From Bacteroidota bacterium (GTDB taxonomy: Bacteria > Bacteroidota > Bacteroidia > UKL13-3): DNA of 61,660 nt. The notes under the pieces were generated by a model, which made no database searches, was not told the DNA's origin, and saw nothing but the letters and a program-made list of their open reading frames with translations. The translations under genes were made by a program, and so were the position numbers. Where the stretch lies: the NCBI GenBank assembly GCA_947456185.1, contig CANGPW010000004.1, positions 1 through 61,660 on the forward strand. Reading direction: 5' to 3'. Shown here piece by piece: positions 36,483-45,339 of the stretch (within the stretch, counting starts at the first letter, position 1; each line of letters begins with the position of its first letter).

Positions 36483-37622
36483 TTATTTTAAAATTTCTCT
36501 AGAAATTACAATTTTCTGAACTTCACTTGTTCCTTCATAAATTTGAGTAATTTTAGCATCACGCATTAAACGTTCTACGTGATATTCTTTTACAAATCCG
36601 TAACCACCATGAATTTGAACTGCTTCAATGGTTGTGTCCATTGCAACTTGCGAAGCATATAATTTAGCCATAGAACTTGCCAAAGCATAATCGCCATGAG
36701 AATCTTTTAAATATGCTGCTTTTAAGCAAAGTAAACGAGCTGCTTCAATATTGGTGGCCATATCGGCTAATTTAAATTGAATAGCTTGATGGTTCATAAT
36801 TTCAGTACCAAATGCTTTGCGTTGTTTTGAATATGCTAAAGCTAATTCGTATGCGCCACTTGCTATTCCTAATGCTTGCGCAGCAATACCAATTCGACCA
36901 CCAGCAAGCGTTTTCATGGCAAATTTAAAACCAAAACCATCTTCTCCAATGCGGTTTTCCTTAGGAACTTTCACATCGGTAAACATAATTGAATGTGTAT
37001 CACTACCTCTAATTCCTAACTTGTTTTCCTTGTTACCAATAACAACACCCGCACTGTCCTTTTCAACTATAAAAGCATTGATACCTTTGTGTTTTAACTC
37101 TACATGGGTTTGTGCAATTACTATATAATATTTTGCTGTACTACCATTGGTAATCCAGTTTTTGGTACCGTTTAATAAATAATAATCACCTTTATCTTCG
37201 GCAGTAGTTCTTTGACTTGTTGCATCGCTACCAGCTTCTGGTTCCGATAACAAGAAAGCTCCCCAACATTTGCCACTTGCCATTGGTACTAAATATTTTT
37301 GTTTTTGTTCTTCGTTAGCAAAAGTTTCCAATCCCCAACAAACCAATGAATTATTAACCGAAACTACTACAGAAGCTGAAGCATCAATTTTTGAGAACTC
37401 TTCCATCGCCAAAACATAACTTACAGAATCCATTCCACTACCGCCATATTTTGGATCAACCATCATTCCTAAAAAACCAAGTTCTCCTAGTTTTAACATT
37501 TGTTCCATAGGAAATTTTTGATGTTCATCGCGCTCAATTACACCCGGTAATAATTCGGTTTGTGCAAAGTCACGAGCGGCTTGTTGTACGTTTAAATGTT
37601 CTTCGGTATATTGGAAATTCAT
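36483..37622 (-). CDS. acyl-CoA dehydrogenase (short-chain type)
   Basis: FAD flavoprotein catalysing the first, alpha-beta dehydrogenation step of fatty-acid (or branched-chain) beta-oxidation, passing electrons to ETF. 379 residues, the standard length. Motifs: LSEPEAGSDATS (FAD/substrate site), NGTKNWITNG, RIGIAAQALGIASGAYE, QAIQFKLADM, and the C-terminal signature IHGGYGFVKEYHVERLMRDAKITQIYEGTSE, whose Glu in YEGT is the catalytic base position of short/medium-chain enzymes. Butyryl-CoA dehydrogenase is the best guess; substrate chain length cannot be fixed from sequence. Monocistronic. Confidence 0.93.
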   Translation of the reverse strand: MNFQYTEEHLNVQQAARDFAQTELLPGVIERDEHQKFPMEQMLKLGELGFLGMMVDPKYGGSGMDSVSYVLAMEEFSKIDASASVVVSVNNSLVCWGLETFANEEQKQKYLVPMASGKCWGAFLLSEPEAGSDATSQRTTAEDKGDYYLLNGTKNWITNGSTAKYYIVIAQTHVELKHKGINAFIVEKDSAGVVIGNKENKLGIRGSDTHSIMFTDVKVPKENRIGEDGFGFKFAMKTLAGGRIGIAAQALGIASGAYELALAYSKQRKAFGTEIMNHQAIQFKLADMATNIEAARLLCLKAAYLKDSHGDYALASSMAKLYASQVAMDTTIEAVQIHGGYGFVKEYHVERLMRDAKITQIYEGTSEVQKIVISREILK

Positions 37623-37804
37623 ATCTGTGAAATAGTTTTTGCGAATATATATTTTTATAAGTTACTTTAATAAACACCAATAAAAATCAATTGTTTTGAG
37701 AAATAAAAAAGAAAAGATGGATACGAATGTTACTTGATTTGTTAAACCTATAAAATTAATTCATTCCGCATTTTGTCATTCCGCAATTCGCATTTTAAAT
37801 GCTG

Positions 37805-39043
37805 TTACTCCAAATCAGTGTTCAACTTGTACCTACAAATTCTGTTATTGCCTTTATCGGCTACATAAATCATTTTGCGGTTATAGCAAATTCCCATTGG
37901 ATCTAAAAAATTAAATGGACCATCAAGTGGTTTTCCATCTATTGCTTTTCCTCCAAATGATACATTTATTTGCTTTTTTATGGTGGAATTTGCTGGAGGA
38001 TTTACCCCTTCAAAGCCTTGGTTAGTAAATACATAAACTGAATCAGTTTCACTGTCAACTACAAAAAAGTAATTGGTAGCATCAGGCGCTATGAAACAAT
38101 CTTCAGGTTTTTTGAATTTAAAAGGTTCATACATAAAGCTGCTGGCTTTGCCAATATCAAAATTTAACAAACTAGCAGTTTCTGAATATTGAGGACCTAA
38201 ATCTGGATCATCAATAACTGTTATCATTAAAGTTTTATACTCTAAATTATTGGTTTGATTATTTGAAGTAATCATAAAGTTTTTTGAAGTACTCATTCCT
38301 TGCAAACGTTGAGGTGGTGCTGAAAAGGTAGCTATACTAGAAATATCTACAGCAGTTTTTAATCCGGATTCAGTTGGATTTAATCCAACTCCATATCCAA
38401 TATTTAATCCATCTTGGTTAAAAACCAACACAGCATTATCAGGTCTAACAAAAGTATTTGCTTGGTTTCTTGGACCTTTGCGAGTAACATACAAAGTATT
38501 GTCTGACAAACATGCCAAACCAGTATACGTTACTTCTAAATCTGCAGCACCTCTAAACTGAGTACTTTGACGCGAAGCATCACAAAATGGATGAATTAAA
38601 GTATCAATAAATGTGTAGTTTCCTTGACCTGTTCCTTCTAAATGATACACGCAAGTTACAGTTTCATTAACTGTTGCATCAAAAACTTTTCCAATTACAT
38701 AAGTATGCAAACGCCTGTCTTGTGTAACTTCAGTAGCTCCCGGAATAGCTATAGTATAAGCCAAAGTTCCTTTTTGATCTAAAATATTTAAACCTTTATC
38801 ATCTACCACATAAATCATTTCATCGAAACCAACGAACACATCTACTGGATTTTGAAAACCTTTAAAAAACGGAAAAATTGGCACGTAACTTACCGCTTTT
38901 GGAACTAAGTTTGGATCTATTTGTCCTTGCTTTAACACATCATCTACGGTATCATTTTGCTTGCTTCCAAATATGGAACACGAAGAAAAGAAACCAATCA
39001 TTGACATAAATAAAACGATTATTTTTATATTTTTAAGATTCAT
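37805..39043 (-). CDS. NHL/beta-propeller-like lipoprotein
   Basis: 412 residues with lipoprotein signal MNLKNIKIIVLFMSMIGFFSSC (Cys22). The mature part has several propeller-blade patterns: VDVFVGFDEMIYVVDDKGLNILD, DCFIAPDATNYFFVVDSETDSVYVF and the C-terminal NFLDPMGICYNRKMIYVADKGNNRICRYKL, the last an almost canonical NHL repeat. Such lipoproteins are commonly surface- or periplasm-facing scaffolds; no catalytic residue is recognised. It starts 9 nt after the PorV/Q-family gene, so the two are one operon and probably work together at the outer membrane. Confidence 0.8.
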   Translation of the reverse strand: MNLKNIKIIVLFMSMIGFFSSCSIFGSKQNDTVDDVLKQGQIDPNLVPKAVSYVPIFPFFKGFQNPVDVFVGFDEMIYVVDDKGLNILDQKGTLAYTIAIPGATEVTQDRRLHTYVIGKVFDATVNETVTCVYHLEGTGQGNYTFIDTLIHPFCDASRQSTQFRGAADLEVTYTGLACLSDNTLYVTRKGPRNQANTFVRPDNAVLVFNQDGLNIGYGVGLNPTESGLKTAVDISSIATFSAPPQRLQGMSTSKNFMITSNNQTNNLEYKTLMITVIDDPDLGPQYSETASLLNFDIGKASSFMYEPFKFKKPEDCFIAPDATNYFFVVDSETDSVYVFTNQGFEGVNPPANSTIKKQINVSFGGKAIDGKPLDGPFNFLDPMGICYNRKMIYVADKGNNRICRYKLNTDLE

Positions 39044-39052
39044 ATTGTTCTT

Positions 39053-40060
39053 TTATTTAATGGTAAATAATAAACCTATTCTGTGAATATTTCCTATTCG
39101 TGATTTGCTTATTAGGCCATAATCTATACCAAAATTCCCAAAGCTGCGAGGTAATTTTACCCCAAAACCTAAAGTAGGAAAATTATTATCTTCATCTAAT
39201 CCAAACTCCCAACCAGTGCGCGCAAATAATATTTTCTTCCAACTATATTCTAAAGCCGAAGCTAAAGTTTCGTTATTATCAGTTGGGTGATTTAATTGCG
39301 CAGCAATAGTTAAAATATTAGTGCCATCGCATATGGGATCAATGGCAAAACCTAATCTAAAAATTGCTGGAGCAGAAACAGGAGTAAAATCGCTTTTAGC
39401 ACTTTCATTGTTCATTTTTAAAATGGTAACATCGCCTGTTGGCGCCACATTTAAACCAAAATTAGTAAATGTAACTCCAAATCTTGCATTTTTTATTCCA
39501 ATATTATAAGTCAGTCCTAAATCAAATAACATATTATTTACAGATACATTTGCTATGACTTCTTGAGCAAATTTGGCTTGCAATCCAAAACTAAAATTAT
39601 TGGTTAATATTTTTGCAAAAGATATACCTATAGATGTGCTGCCCATTAAAACATTTCGGCCAGTACCGTTTGGTTCAAATTCGGTTGTTTCTTTGTTATC
39701 GCCAAAACCCAAACTAATTACATTAACTCCAACATAACTTAATTTACCAGCTTTAAAAGCTACTGCTCCATAATTTACTTGGCTATTTCCAAACCAACGA
39801 GTATTTGAAAATTGGGCAGTAACTTTTCCTGTATCAATACTGGTAATTCCCGCAGGATTCCAATACATTGCAGAAGCATCGTTTACTAATCCAACCACTG
39901 CACCACTCATAGCTGCTGAACGTGCATCGGGTGCAATTTTTAAAAACTGCATACCACTTCCACCTGTACGACTATTGCCAAAAGTAGGCAATATTTGAGC
40001 TTGCGCAATAGAAATTGCAACAAGAAATAGGTATAAAAGTATTATTTTAAACTTCATCAT
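39053..40060 (-). CDS. PorV/PorQ-family outer-membrane beta-barrel protein
   Basis: 335 residues with a signal peptide (1-21, AISIAQAQ). The N-terminal GGSGMQFLKIAPDARSAAMSGAVVGLVNDASAMYWNPAGI is the FadL-like plug/N-terminal motif of the PorV/PorQ family, and the remainder is alternating amphipathic beta-strands of a barrel. PorV and PorQ themselves act in T9SS at the outer membrane; this one is not beside porU and is a paralogue whose role is not fixed. It is followed 9 nt later by the NHL-like lipoprotein, a possible partner. Confidence 0.85.
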   Translation of the reverse strand: MMKFKIILLYLFLVAISIAQAQILPTFGNSRTGGSGMQFLKIAPDARSAAMSGAVVGLVNDASAMYWNPAGITSIDTGKVTAQFSNTRWFGNSQVNYGAVAFKAGKLSYVGVNVISLGFGDNKETTEFEPNGTGRNVLMGSTSIGISFAKILTNNFSFGLQAKFAQEVIANVSVNNMLFDLGLTYNIGIKNARFGVTFTNFGLNVAPTGDVTILKMNNESAKSDFTPVSAPAIFRLGFAIDPICDGTNILTIAAQLNHPTDNNETLASALEYSWKKILFARTGWEFGLDEDNNFPTLGFGVKLPRSFGNFGIDYGLISKSRIGNIHRIGLLFTIK

Positions 40061-40128
40061 TTTTATAAAAGCTTCGCAAAATAAACAATATTTTATAATC
40101 TATAAGTTATTTGTTTGTAAAGAGGTTT

Positions 40129-40160
40129 ATGGACGATAGACCATGGATGATGGACGAACA
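40129..40160. repeat. word repeat GGACGATAGACCATGGATGATGGACGA
   Basis: Imperfect tandem of ATGGACGATAGACC-like words; a related run on the other strand at 40256-40286 starts 2 nt beyond the stop of the NifU-type gene. Confidence 0.65.
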
Positions 40161-40217
40161 TTAATTTTGGGGAGTGAAACAAACTTCATCCAATTATTAC
40201 CTTTTAATATTTCAAAC

Positions 40218-40246
40218 AAAAAAAGGTCAGCTTTCGCCAACCTTTT
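40218..40246 (-). terminator. terminator of the mrp-NifU operon
   Basis: On the minus strand an 11-bp stem AAAAGGTTGGC / GCTGACCTTTT (two G-T pairs) capped by a GAAA tetraloop and followed by T. An unusually well-formed rho-independent terminator. Confidence 0.85.
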
Positions 40247-40287
40247 CCATTAAAAACTATCGTCTATAGTCCATTTACTATAAACTT

Positions 40288-40524
40288 CTAACTTACCGCA
40301 ATCACCCGAGTTATTTCAGGAATGGCATTTTTTATACCATTTTCAATTCCTGCTTTCATGGTAATATGGCTTATGTTACAACTGCTACAATTTCCAGTTA
40401 AACGCAATTGAACTTCCATATCATCAGTAATATCAACCAATTCTACATCGCCTCCATCGGCTTGTAAAAATGGACGCATGCTGTTTAAAGCTATCTCCAC
40501 TTTTTCTCTCATCAATTCATTCAT
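40288..40524 (-). CDS. NifU C-terminal-domain (Nfu-type) Fe-S scaffold protein
   Basis: 78 residues, a single Nfu domain: LNSMRPFLQADGGDVELVDITDD then GNCSSCNISHITMKAGIE with the Fe-S-binding cysteines at 46 and 49. Nfu proteins carry a [4Fe-4S] cluster at the dimer interface and pass it to apo-enzymes. It starts 42 nt after the mrp stop, so both Fe-S carriers are co-transcribed. The next stretch downstream is a word repeat and a strong terminator. Confidence 0.93.
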   Translation of the reverse strand: MNELMREKVEIALNSMRPFLQADGGDVELVDITDDMEVQLRLTGNCSSCNISHITMKAGIENGIKNAIPEITRVIAVS

Positions 40525-40566
40525 CTTTTAGTTTCTGCTTTTTTTTTCAAATATAACTTTTTGAAA

Positions 40567-41649
40567 TTATTCAGCGCTAACAGTTTTTTCAGTTGAATTT
40601 ATAATTGAAACTAACTGAGCCACATTCTGAGCTATTTTTTCATATGCTTTAAATGCTGGTTTGGTTTGATCTAATGCAGCAGGAATTCCAGCATCCCCAC
40701 CTTCACGAATACTCATATAAATTGGCACTTGACCTAATAAACTTACATTTAATTCACTTGCCATATTTCTGCCACCATCTTTACCAAAAATATAATATTT
40801 GTTATCGGGTAATTCATCAGGATTAAAATATGCCATGTTTTCAACCAATCCTAAAATTGGTACTTTAACTGGTGTCATGCTGAACATAGTGGCGGCTTTA
40901 TAAGCATCTGCTAATGCAATGGCCTGTGGAGTTGTAACCATTACCACGCCCGTTAATGGAACAATTTGCAACATGGTTAAATGAATATCGCCAGTTCCGG
41001 GAGGTAAATCCAAAATCAAATAATCCAATTCACCCCAATCGCAATCGCTTACAAATTGGCGCAATGCGGAAGAAACCATAGGTCCGCGCCATACTACAGC
41101 CTGCTCCGGTTTAATTAAAAAACCTATCGATAATAATTTGATTCCAAATTTTTCAATTGGAACCATTAATTGTTTTCCATCTACATCGCGCATTAAAGGT
41201 TGCGTATCCATTTCGCCAAACATCATTGGAATGCTTGGACCGTAAATATCGGCATCTAACAAACCAACTTTGGCGCCAGTGGCTGCTAACGCAATGGCTA
41301 AATTACTTGAAACTGAGCTTTTTCCAACTCCACCTTTTCCGCTTGCTACCGCAATAATATTTTTAACACCTGGAAGTGTCAATTTATCACTACGATTGGT
41401 TGAAACATTAGCAGTCATGGTAACTTTAACTACTGCTTGATCATTTACCAATTGATGAATGGCATCTACACAATCTTTCTCAATTTTTTCTTTTAAAGGA
41501 CAAGCCGGTGTAGTTAAAACTACAACAAAACTAACCGTTAACCCATCAATTACAATATCTTGAATCATGTTCAATGTAATCAAATCCTTGTGTAAATCGG
41601 GCTCTTGAACAGTGCTTAAAGCTTTTAAAACATCTTCTTTATTTATCAT
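40567..41649 (-). CDS. Mrp/ApbC-family Fe-S cluster carrier ATPase
   Basis: P-loop NTPase that carries and delivers [4Fe-4S] clusters. 360 residues: N-terminal MIP18/DUF59 domain (1-85, with TTPACPLKEKIEKD) and the ATPase domain with the deviant Walker A GKGGVGKSS at 104-112, LDADIYGPSIPMMFG and DYLILDLPPGTGD. In most Mrp proteins the segment after ENM-Y carries a CxxC cluster motif; here it reads ENMAYFNPDELPDNKYYIFG, without cysteine. I believe this is a lineage feature of Bacteroidota Mrp, but the site of cluster binding is then unclear. Co-transcribed with the Nfu protein. Confidence 0.93.
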   Translation of the reverse strand: MINKEDVLKALSTVQEPDLHKDLITLNMIQDIVIDGLTVSFVVVLTTPACPLKEKIEKDCVDAIHQLVNDQAVVKVTMTANVSTNRSDKLTLPGVKNIIAVASGKGGVGKSSVSSNLAIALAATGAKVGLLDADIYGPSIPMMFGEMDTQPLMRDVDGKQLMVPIEKFGIKLLSIGFLIKPEQAVVWRGPMVSSALRQFVSDCDWGELDYLILDLPPGTGDIHLTMLQIVPLTGVVMVTTPQAIALADAYKAATMFSMTPVKVPILGLVENMAYFNPDELPDNKYYIFGKDGGRNMASELNVSLLGQVPIYMSIREGGDAGIPAALDQTKPAFKAYEKIAQNVAQLVSIINSTEKTVSAE

Positions 41650-41992
41650 TTTTCTAAACTTAATTGGTGCAAATAAATGCTTTTTATTGGCTAATTTTTT
41701 TGTGATTTTTACAGTAAATAATAATGACTTGGTTGTAAAAATTATTTAATAGTTTATTTATTACAATTGTTGTATATTTTTTTTTAAATTATCTATAAAA
41801 TGACGTTGGGTCATTCCGTAGGAATCTCATTTGAGTGGTAACCATGTTAGTTAATGGCAAGTAATCATCTAAAGCCAAGTAGATGCTTACAGCATGACTG
41901 ATTCTGTTTTTATATCTATTTTTTAGTTAATGATTTTAAGAAAAACGTCCATCGTAGATAAGAAGAAATTGGATTTTTCTTGCAGACACTAT
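41650..41992. other. 343-bp gene-free spacer between mrp and purD
   Basis: AT-rich; no gene on either strand. Contains GTCATTCCGTAGGAATCTC (41810-41828), with an ATTCC/GGAAT palindrome, which resembles a dispersed Bacteroidota intergenic word. The left part must hold the mrp promoter. No convincing purD terminator was found. Confidence 0.5.
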
Positions 41993-43270
41993 CTACAAAA
42001 ATTCAAAACCTATATCCGTTCTAAAATACTTCCCTTCAAAACTAATATTTTCAGCTGTTTTCATTGATTTTGAAACTGCTTCGCTCAATGAATTCCCCAA
42101 CGATGTAACAGCTAAAACTCGTCCACCATTCGTTACTATTTCGTTATTATTATTCAATGCCGTTCCTGCATGAAACAACATGGAATTATTTGAAGGCTCC
42201 AAGTTTGTCATGAGTTTTCCTTTTTCGTAATCACCAGGATAACCAGCTGACACCAACATCACTGTAGCAGCATGTTGAGTGCTAATTTTTAAATCCGTTT
42301 CATGTAATTTTCCTTTGGCAGTAGCCACCATTAATTCCACAAAATCTGATTCAATTAAAGGCAAAACAGTTTCCGTTTCAGGATCACCCATACGGCAGTT
42401 ATACTCAATAACCACAGGCTCTTCGCCTACTTTTATTAAGCCAATAAATATAAAACCTACATATTTTATGTTTTCGTTATTAAGTCCGATTATGGTTGGT
42501 TCAATAATTTTGATTATTACCTTTTGCATAAACTCATGGTTAGCAAAAGGAACTGGAGAAATAGCGCCCATTCCACCCGTGTTTAAACCGGTTTCGCCCA
42601 CTCCTATTCGTTTATAATCTTTTGCTGTTGGCAATATTTTATAAGAATTTCCGTCACTTAAAACAAAAACAGATAATTCAATTCCAGTTAAAAATTCTTC
42701 AATCACCACTTTGCTGCTTGCTGCACCAAACTTTTTATCGCTTATCATCTGTTGCAATTCACTGGTGGCTTCTTCCAAAGTTTGGCATATCAAAACGCCT
42801 TTTCCAGCAGCCAATCCATCGGCTTTTAGCACAATTGGCATTTTTTGAGTTTTTAAATATGCTATGCCTTCATTTAAATTATCGCTGGTAAAAGTTTGAT
42901 AAGCTGCTGTTGGAATATTGTTTTTATACATAAAAGCTTTGCTCCAATCTTTGCTAGCTTCCATGGTTGCTCCCATTTTATCGGGGCCAATAAATAGCAT
43001 ATTTTTTAAGTTTTCATTGGCTTCAAAGTAATCGCGCATACCCAAAACCAATGGTTCTTCCGGACCAACGATTAATAATTCAACATTATTTTCTAAGCAA
43101 AATATTCCAACCGTTTCAAAATCATTTGGATTCATTTTTACGTTTTTTCCAAATTCGGATGTTCCAGCATTGCCAGGGGCAATAAAAAGTTGGGTACACA
43201 AAGGGCTTTGCGACAGTTTATAAGCAAAAGCATGCTCACGTCCGCCAGCACCAATCAATAAAATATTCAT
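41993..43270 (-). CDS. purD: phosphoribosylamine--glycine ligase
   Basis: ATP-grasp enzyme for the second step of de novo purine synthesis (GAR formation). 425 residues, full length. Motifs: N-terminal NILLIGAGGREHAFAYKL, GPEEPLVLGMRDYF, ATP-grasp VLKADGLAAGKGVLI and VVIEEFLTGIELSVF, GLNTGGMGAISPVP, and the metal-binding VIEYNCRMGDPETETVLPL. Apparently monocistronic; no other pur gene nearby. Confidence 0.97.
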   Translation of the reverse strand: MNILLIGAGGREHAFAYKLSQSPLCTQLFIAPGNAGTSEFGKNVKMNPNDFETVGIFCLENNVELLIVGPEEPLVLGMRDYFEANENLKNMLFIGPDKMGATMEASKDWSKAFMYKNNIPTAAYQTFTSDNLNEGIAYLKTQKMPIVLKADGLAAGKGVLICQTLEEATSELQQMISDKKFGAASSKVVIEEFLTGIELSVFVLSDGNSYKILPTAKDYKRIGVGETGLNTGGMGAISPVPFANHEFMQKVIIKIIEPTIIGLNNENIKYVGFIFIGLIKVGEEPVVIEYNCRMGDPETETVLPLIESDFVELMVATAKGKLHETDLKISTQHAATVMLVSAGYPGDYEKGKLMTNLEPSNNSMLFHAGTALNNNNEIVTNGGRVLAVTSLGNSLSEAVSKSMKTAENISFEGKYFRTDIGFEFL

Positions 43271-43356
43271 GAGGCAAATATATCATTTCAAAAATGTTTT
43301 TAAGAATAAACACTTTTGAAATGATGAATATTAGGAAGGAATGATTATTTTATTTT

Positions 43357-45099
43357 TTACCTACTCACCATATCAAAGGCTTCATCAGGAATATCATTGA
43401 TGTTAAGAACCAAAAATCCATCTAATGAATTATTGAATTTTGGATCTACATTGAAAGCAATAATTTTTCCTTTTAGCTTCAAATATTTTTTTACTAATAC
43501 CGGAATTTTTGAATGATTGGTTTCAATTTCACCAATAAAATTATCCAATGTTTTTATATCGTCTCTGTGCTTTTCGAGCAATAACTTTTTGTCTTCGCCA
43601 GTGTATTGATACTTGAATTTTTTGCGTGGCTTTACCATTTTCGACATTGCTTTATCGTAATGATTATGGCGAATATAAGCCACCAATAAATCTTTTGATA
43701 AGTTAGAAAACTCGCCACTGATACTTACCGGACCAATCATGTAATTATAACGACCATGGTGTTGTTTCAAAAACTCATTGATGCCTTTCCAAAGTAGCAT
43801 TAAGCTTAATGGTTTACGTTGATATTCCAATGTTACAAATGATCTTCCCAATTCTATGCTATCTTTTAAAATGGGTGCAAACTCTTTTTTTAGTTTGAAT
43901 AATTGGTTTAAGTAAAATCCTTTTTTGCCAAATTGTTTGTACAATTCATCGCCTAAACCAATGCGATACGCACCCACTATTTTTTGAGCTAATGAATCCC
44001 AAATGAACAAATGTTTGTAGTACAAATCGAATTCATCGGTATCAAAACTTCGGTTTGTACCCTCACCAACTGCTCTAAAAGTTATTTCGCGCAAGCGAGT
44101 AATTTCCTTTAAAACATTGGGAATATTAAATGCATTACTAATATAAACTTCAAAATTTTCATGTTTATAAACTTGGTCGTTTTGAATATTATCAATGTCG
44201 TTTTGAATGACAATATTTAACGTTTCTGCAATAATTGGTTTAGCTTTAACTAGCTTGCTTAAATTTATTTTGAAAAACTTTTTTACTTCAATTCCTGAAC
44301 CTAAGGCATAAGTTTTAGCCCTCACAAAACGCAATAATTCATCACTATTTTCAAACTCGCTGAGTACTTTTGGTAAAATTGGTTTTCCAATTCTAACAAT
44401 TACTTTTTGTTTTTTGTTAAATAATTCAGAAGGTAATTTTACAGTTCTTAAATTAGGACTTATTAAACCCAATAAATTAAAGACTAAACTATTATGTCCG
44501 CTAAAATAAATAGGTAAAACTTTCACATTGGCTTTTTGTATAATTTTACCTATGGTTGGATCCCATTTTTTATCGGTAATTTTCAAAGTATTTAATTGCA
44601 AAGCAGAAACCTCTCCAGCGGGAAAAATTCCAATTGGATGTTCCTTTATATGACCCAAAACTTCTTTTAATCCTTGCATATTCATGCTGCTTTTTTTAGC
44701 ATTATCAAAAGGATTTACAGCAATAATATGATCTTTTAAAGGGGGAATTTGTTGCAATAAATAATTAGCCAAAAACTTGGTATCTGGTCTTATTTTATTT
44801 AAAATAGACAAACTTATTAATCCATCAATTCCGCCATAAGGATGATTGGAAATAGCTATAAAAGGTTCCGTTCTTGGAATATTTTTCAAATCCTCCGCAT
44901 CAATTTCGTATTCAATGCCTAATTCCTCCAACATTTTATCGGTAAAATCAAAACCTTGAAGCTCAGAAAAAGGACTGTAAGCTTCATTTAATTTATCAAG
45001 CTTTAGCAGTTTCATAATTGCTGGAGCTAGCACACTAACATGCAATTTTTGTAACTTTAAGGCTTTAGCTACATCTTTTTCGTTGATTAAATTGCTCAT
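43357..45099 (-). CDS. two-domain acyltransferase, PlsC-like plus OlsB/GNAT-like (OlsF-type lipid synthase candidate)
   Basis: 580 residues. N-terminal half: lysophospholipid acyltransferase-like domain with SNHPYGGIDGLISL at about 85-98 (H86, D92: an HX5D variant of the usual HX4D), and IGIFPAGEVSALQ. C-terminal half (from about 330): OlsB/hemolysin-type GNAT fold with REITFRAVGEGTNRSFDTDEFD, KIVGAYRIGLG and DSIELGRSFVTLEYQRKPLSLMLLWKGI. This fusion order (O-acyltransferase then N-acyltransferase) is that of OlsF, which makes ornithine lipids in Serratia and Flavobacterium; related enzymes make glycine lipids in Bacteroides. Amino-acid substrate cannot be told. The start at 45099 (MSNLINEKD) is preferred; an ATG at 45132 adds 11 residues. 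Confidence 0.82.
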   Translation of the reverse strand: MSNLINEKDVAKALKLQKLHVSVLAPAIMKLLKLDKLNEAYSPFSELQGFDFTDKMLEELGIEYEIDAEDLKNIPRTEPFIAISNHPYGGIDGLISLSILNKIRPDTKFLANYLLQQIPPLKDHIIAVNPFDNAKKSSMNMQGLKEVLGHIKEHPIGIFPAGEVSALQLNTLKITDKKWDPTIGKIIQKANVKVLPIYFSGHNSLVFNLLGLISPNLRTVKLPSELFNKKQKVIVRIGKPILPKVLSEFENSDELLRFVRAKTYALGSGIEVKKFFKINLSKLVKAKPIIAETLNIVIQNDIDNIQNDQVYKHENFEVYISNAFNIPNVLKEITRLREITFRAVGEGTNRSFDTDEFDLYYKHLFIWDSLAQKIVGAYRIGLGDELYKQFGKKGFYLNQLFKLKKEFAPILKDSIELGRSFVTLEYQRKPLSLMLLWKGINEFLKQHHGRYNYMIGPVSISGEFSNLSKDLLVAYIRHNHYDKAMSKMVKPRKKFKYQYTGEDKKLLLEKHRDDIKTLDNFIGEIETNHSKIPVLVKKYLKLKGKIIAFNVDPKFNNSLDGFLVLNINDIPDEAFDMVSR

Positions 45100-45339
45100 T
45101 TTACTTATATTTAAAAAACCAAAAATAGGCATTTAAAAACTAGCGTATATAAAGTTATTGTTAAATGTAAAGATTAAAAAAATTGGGCAAAACCTATTTT
45201 AAAACTTTCAATACTTCAAAACGAATTACAATGATTATTAGTAGTTTAATATTTAGCAAAAGTAAATTGTGGAAATAAAAATGCAATAGTTGAAAAATTG
45301 TATAGATAATTTGCATTCATAAGTTGATTTTCGCATTTC

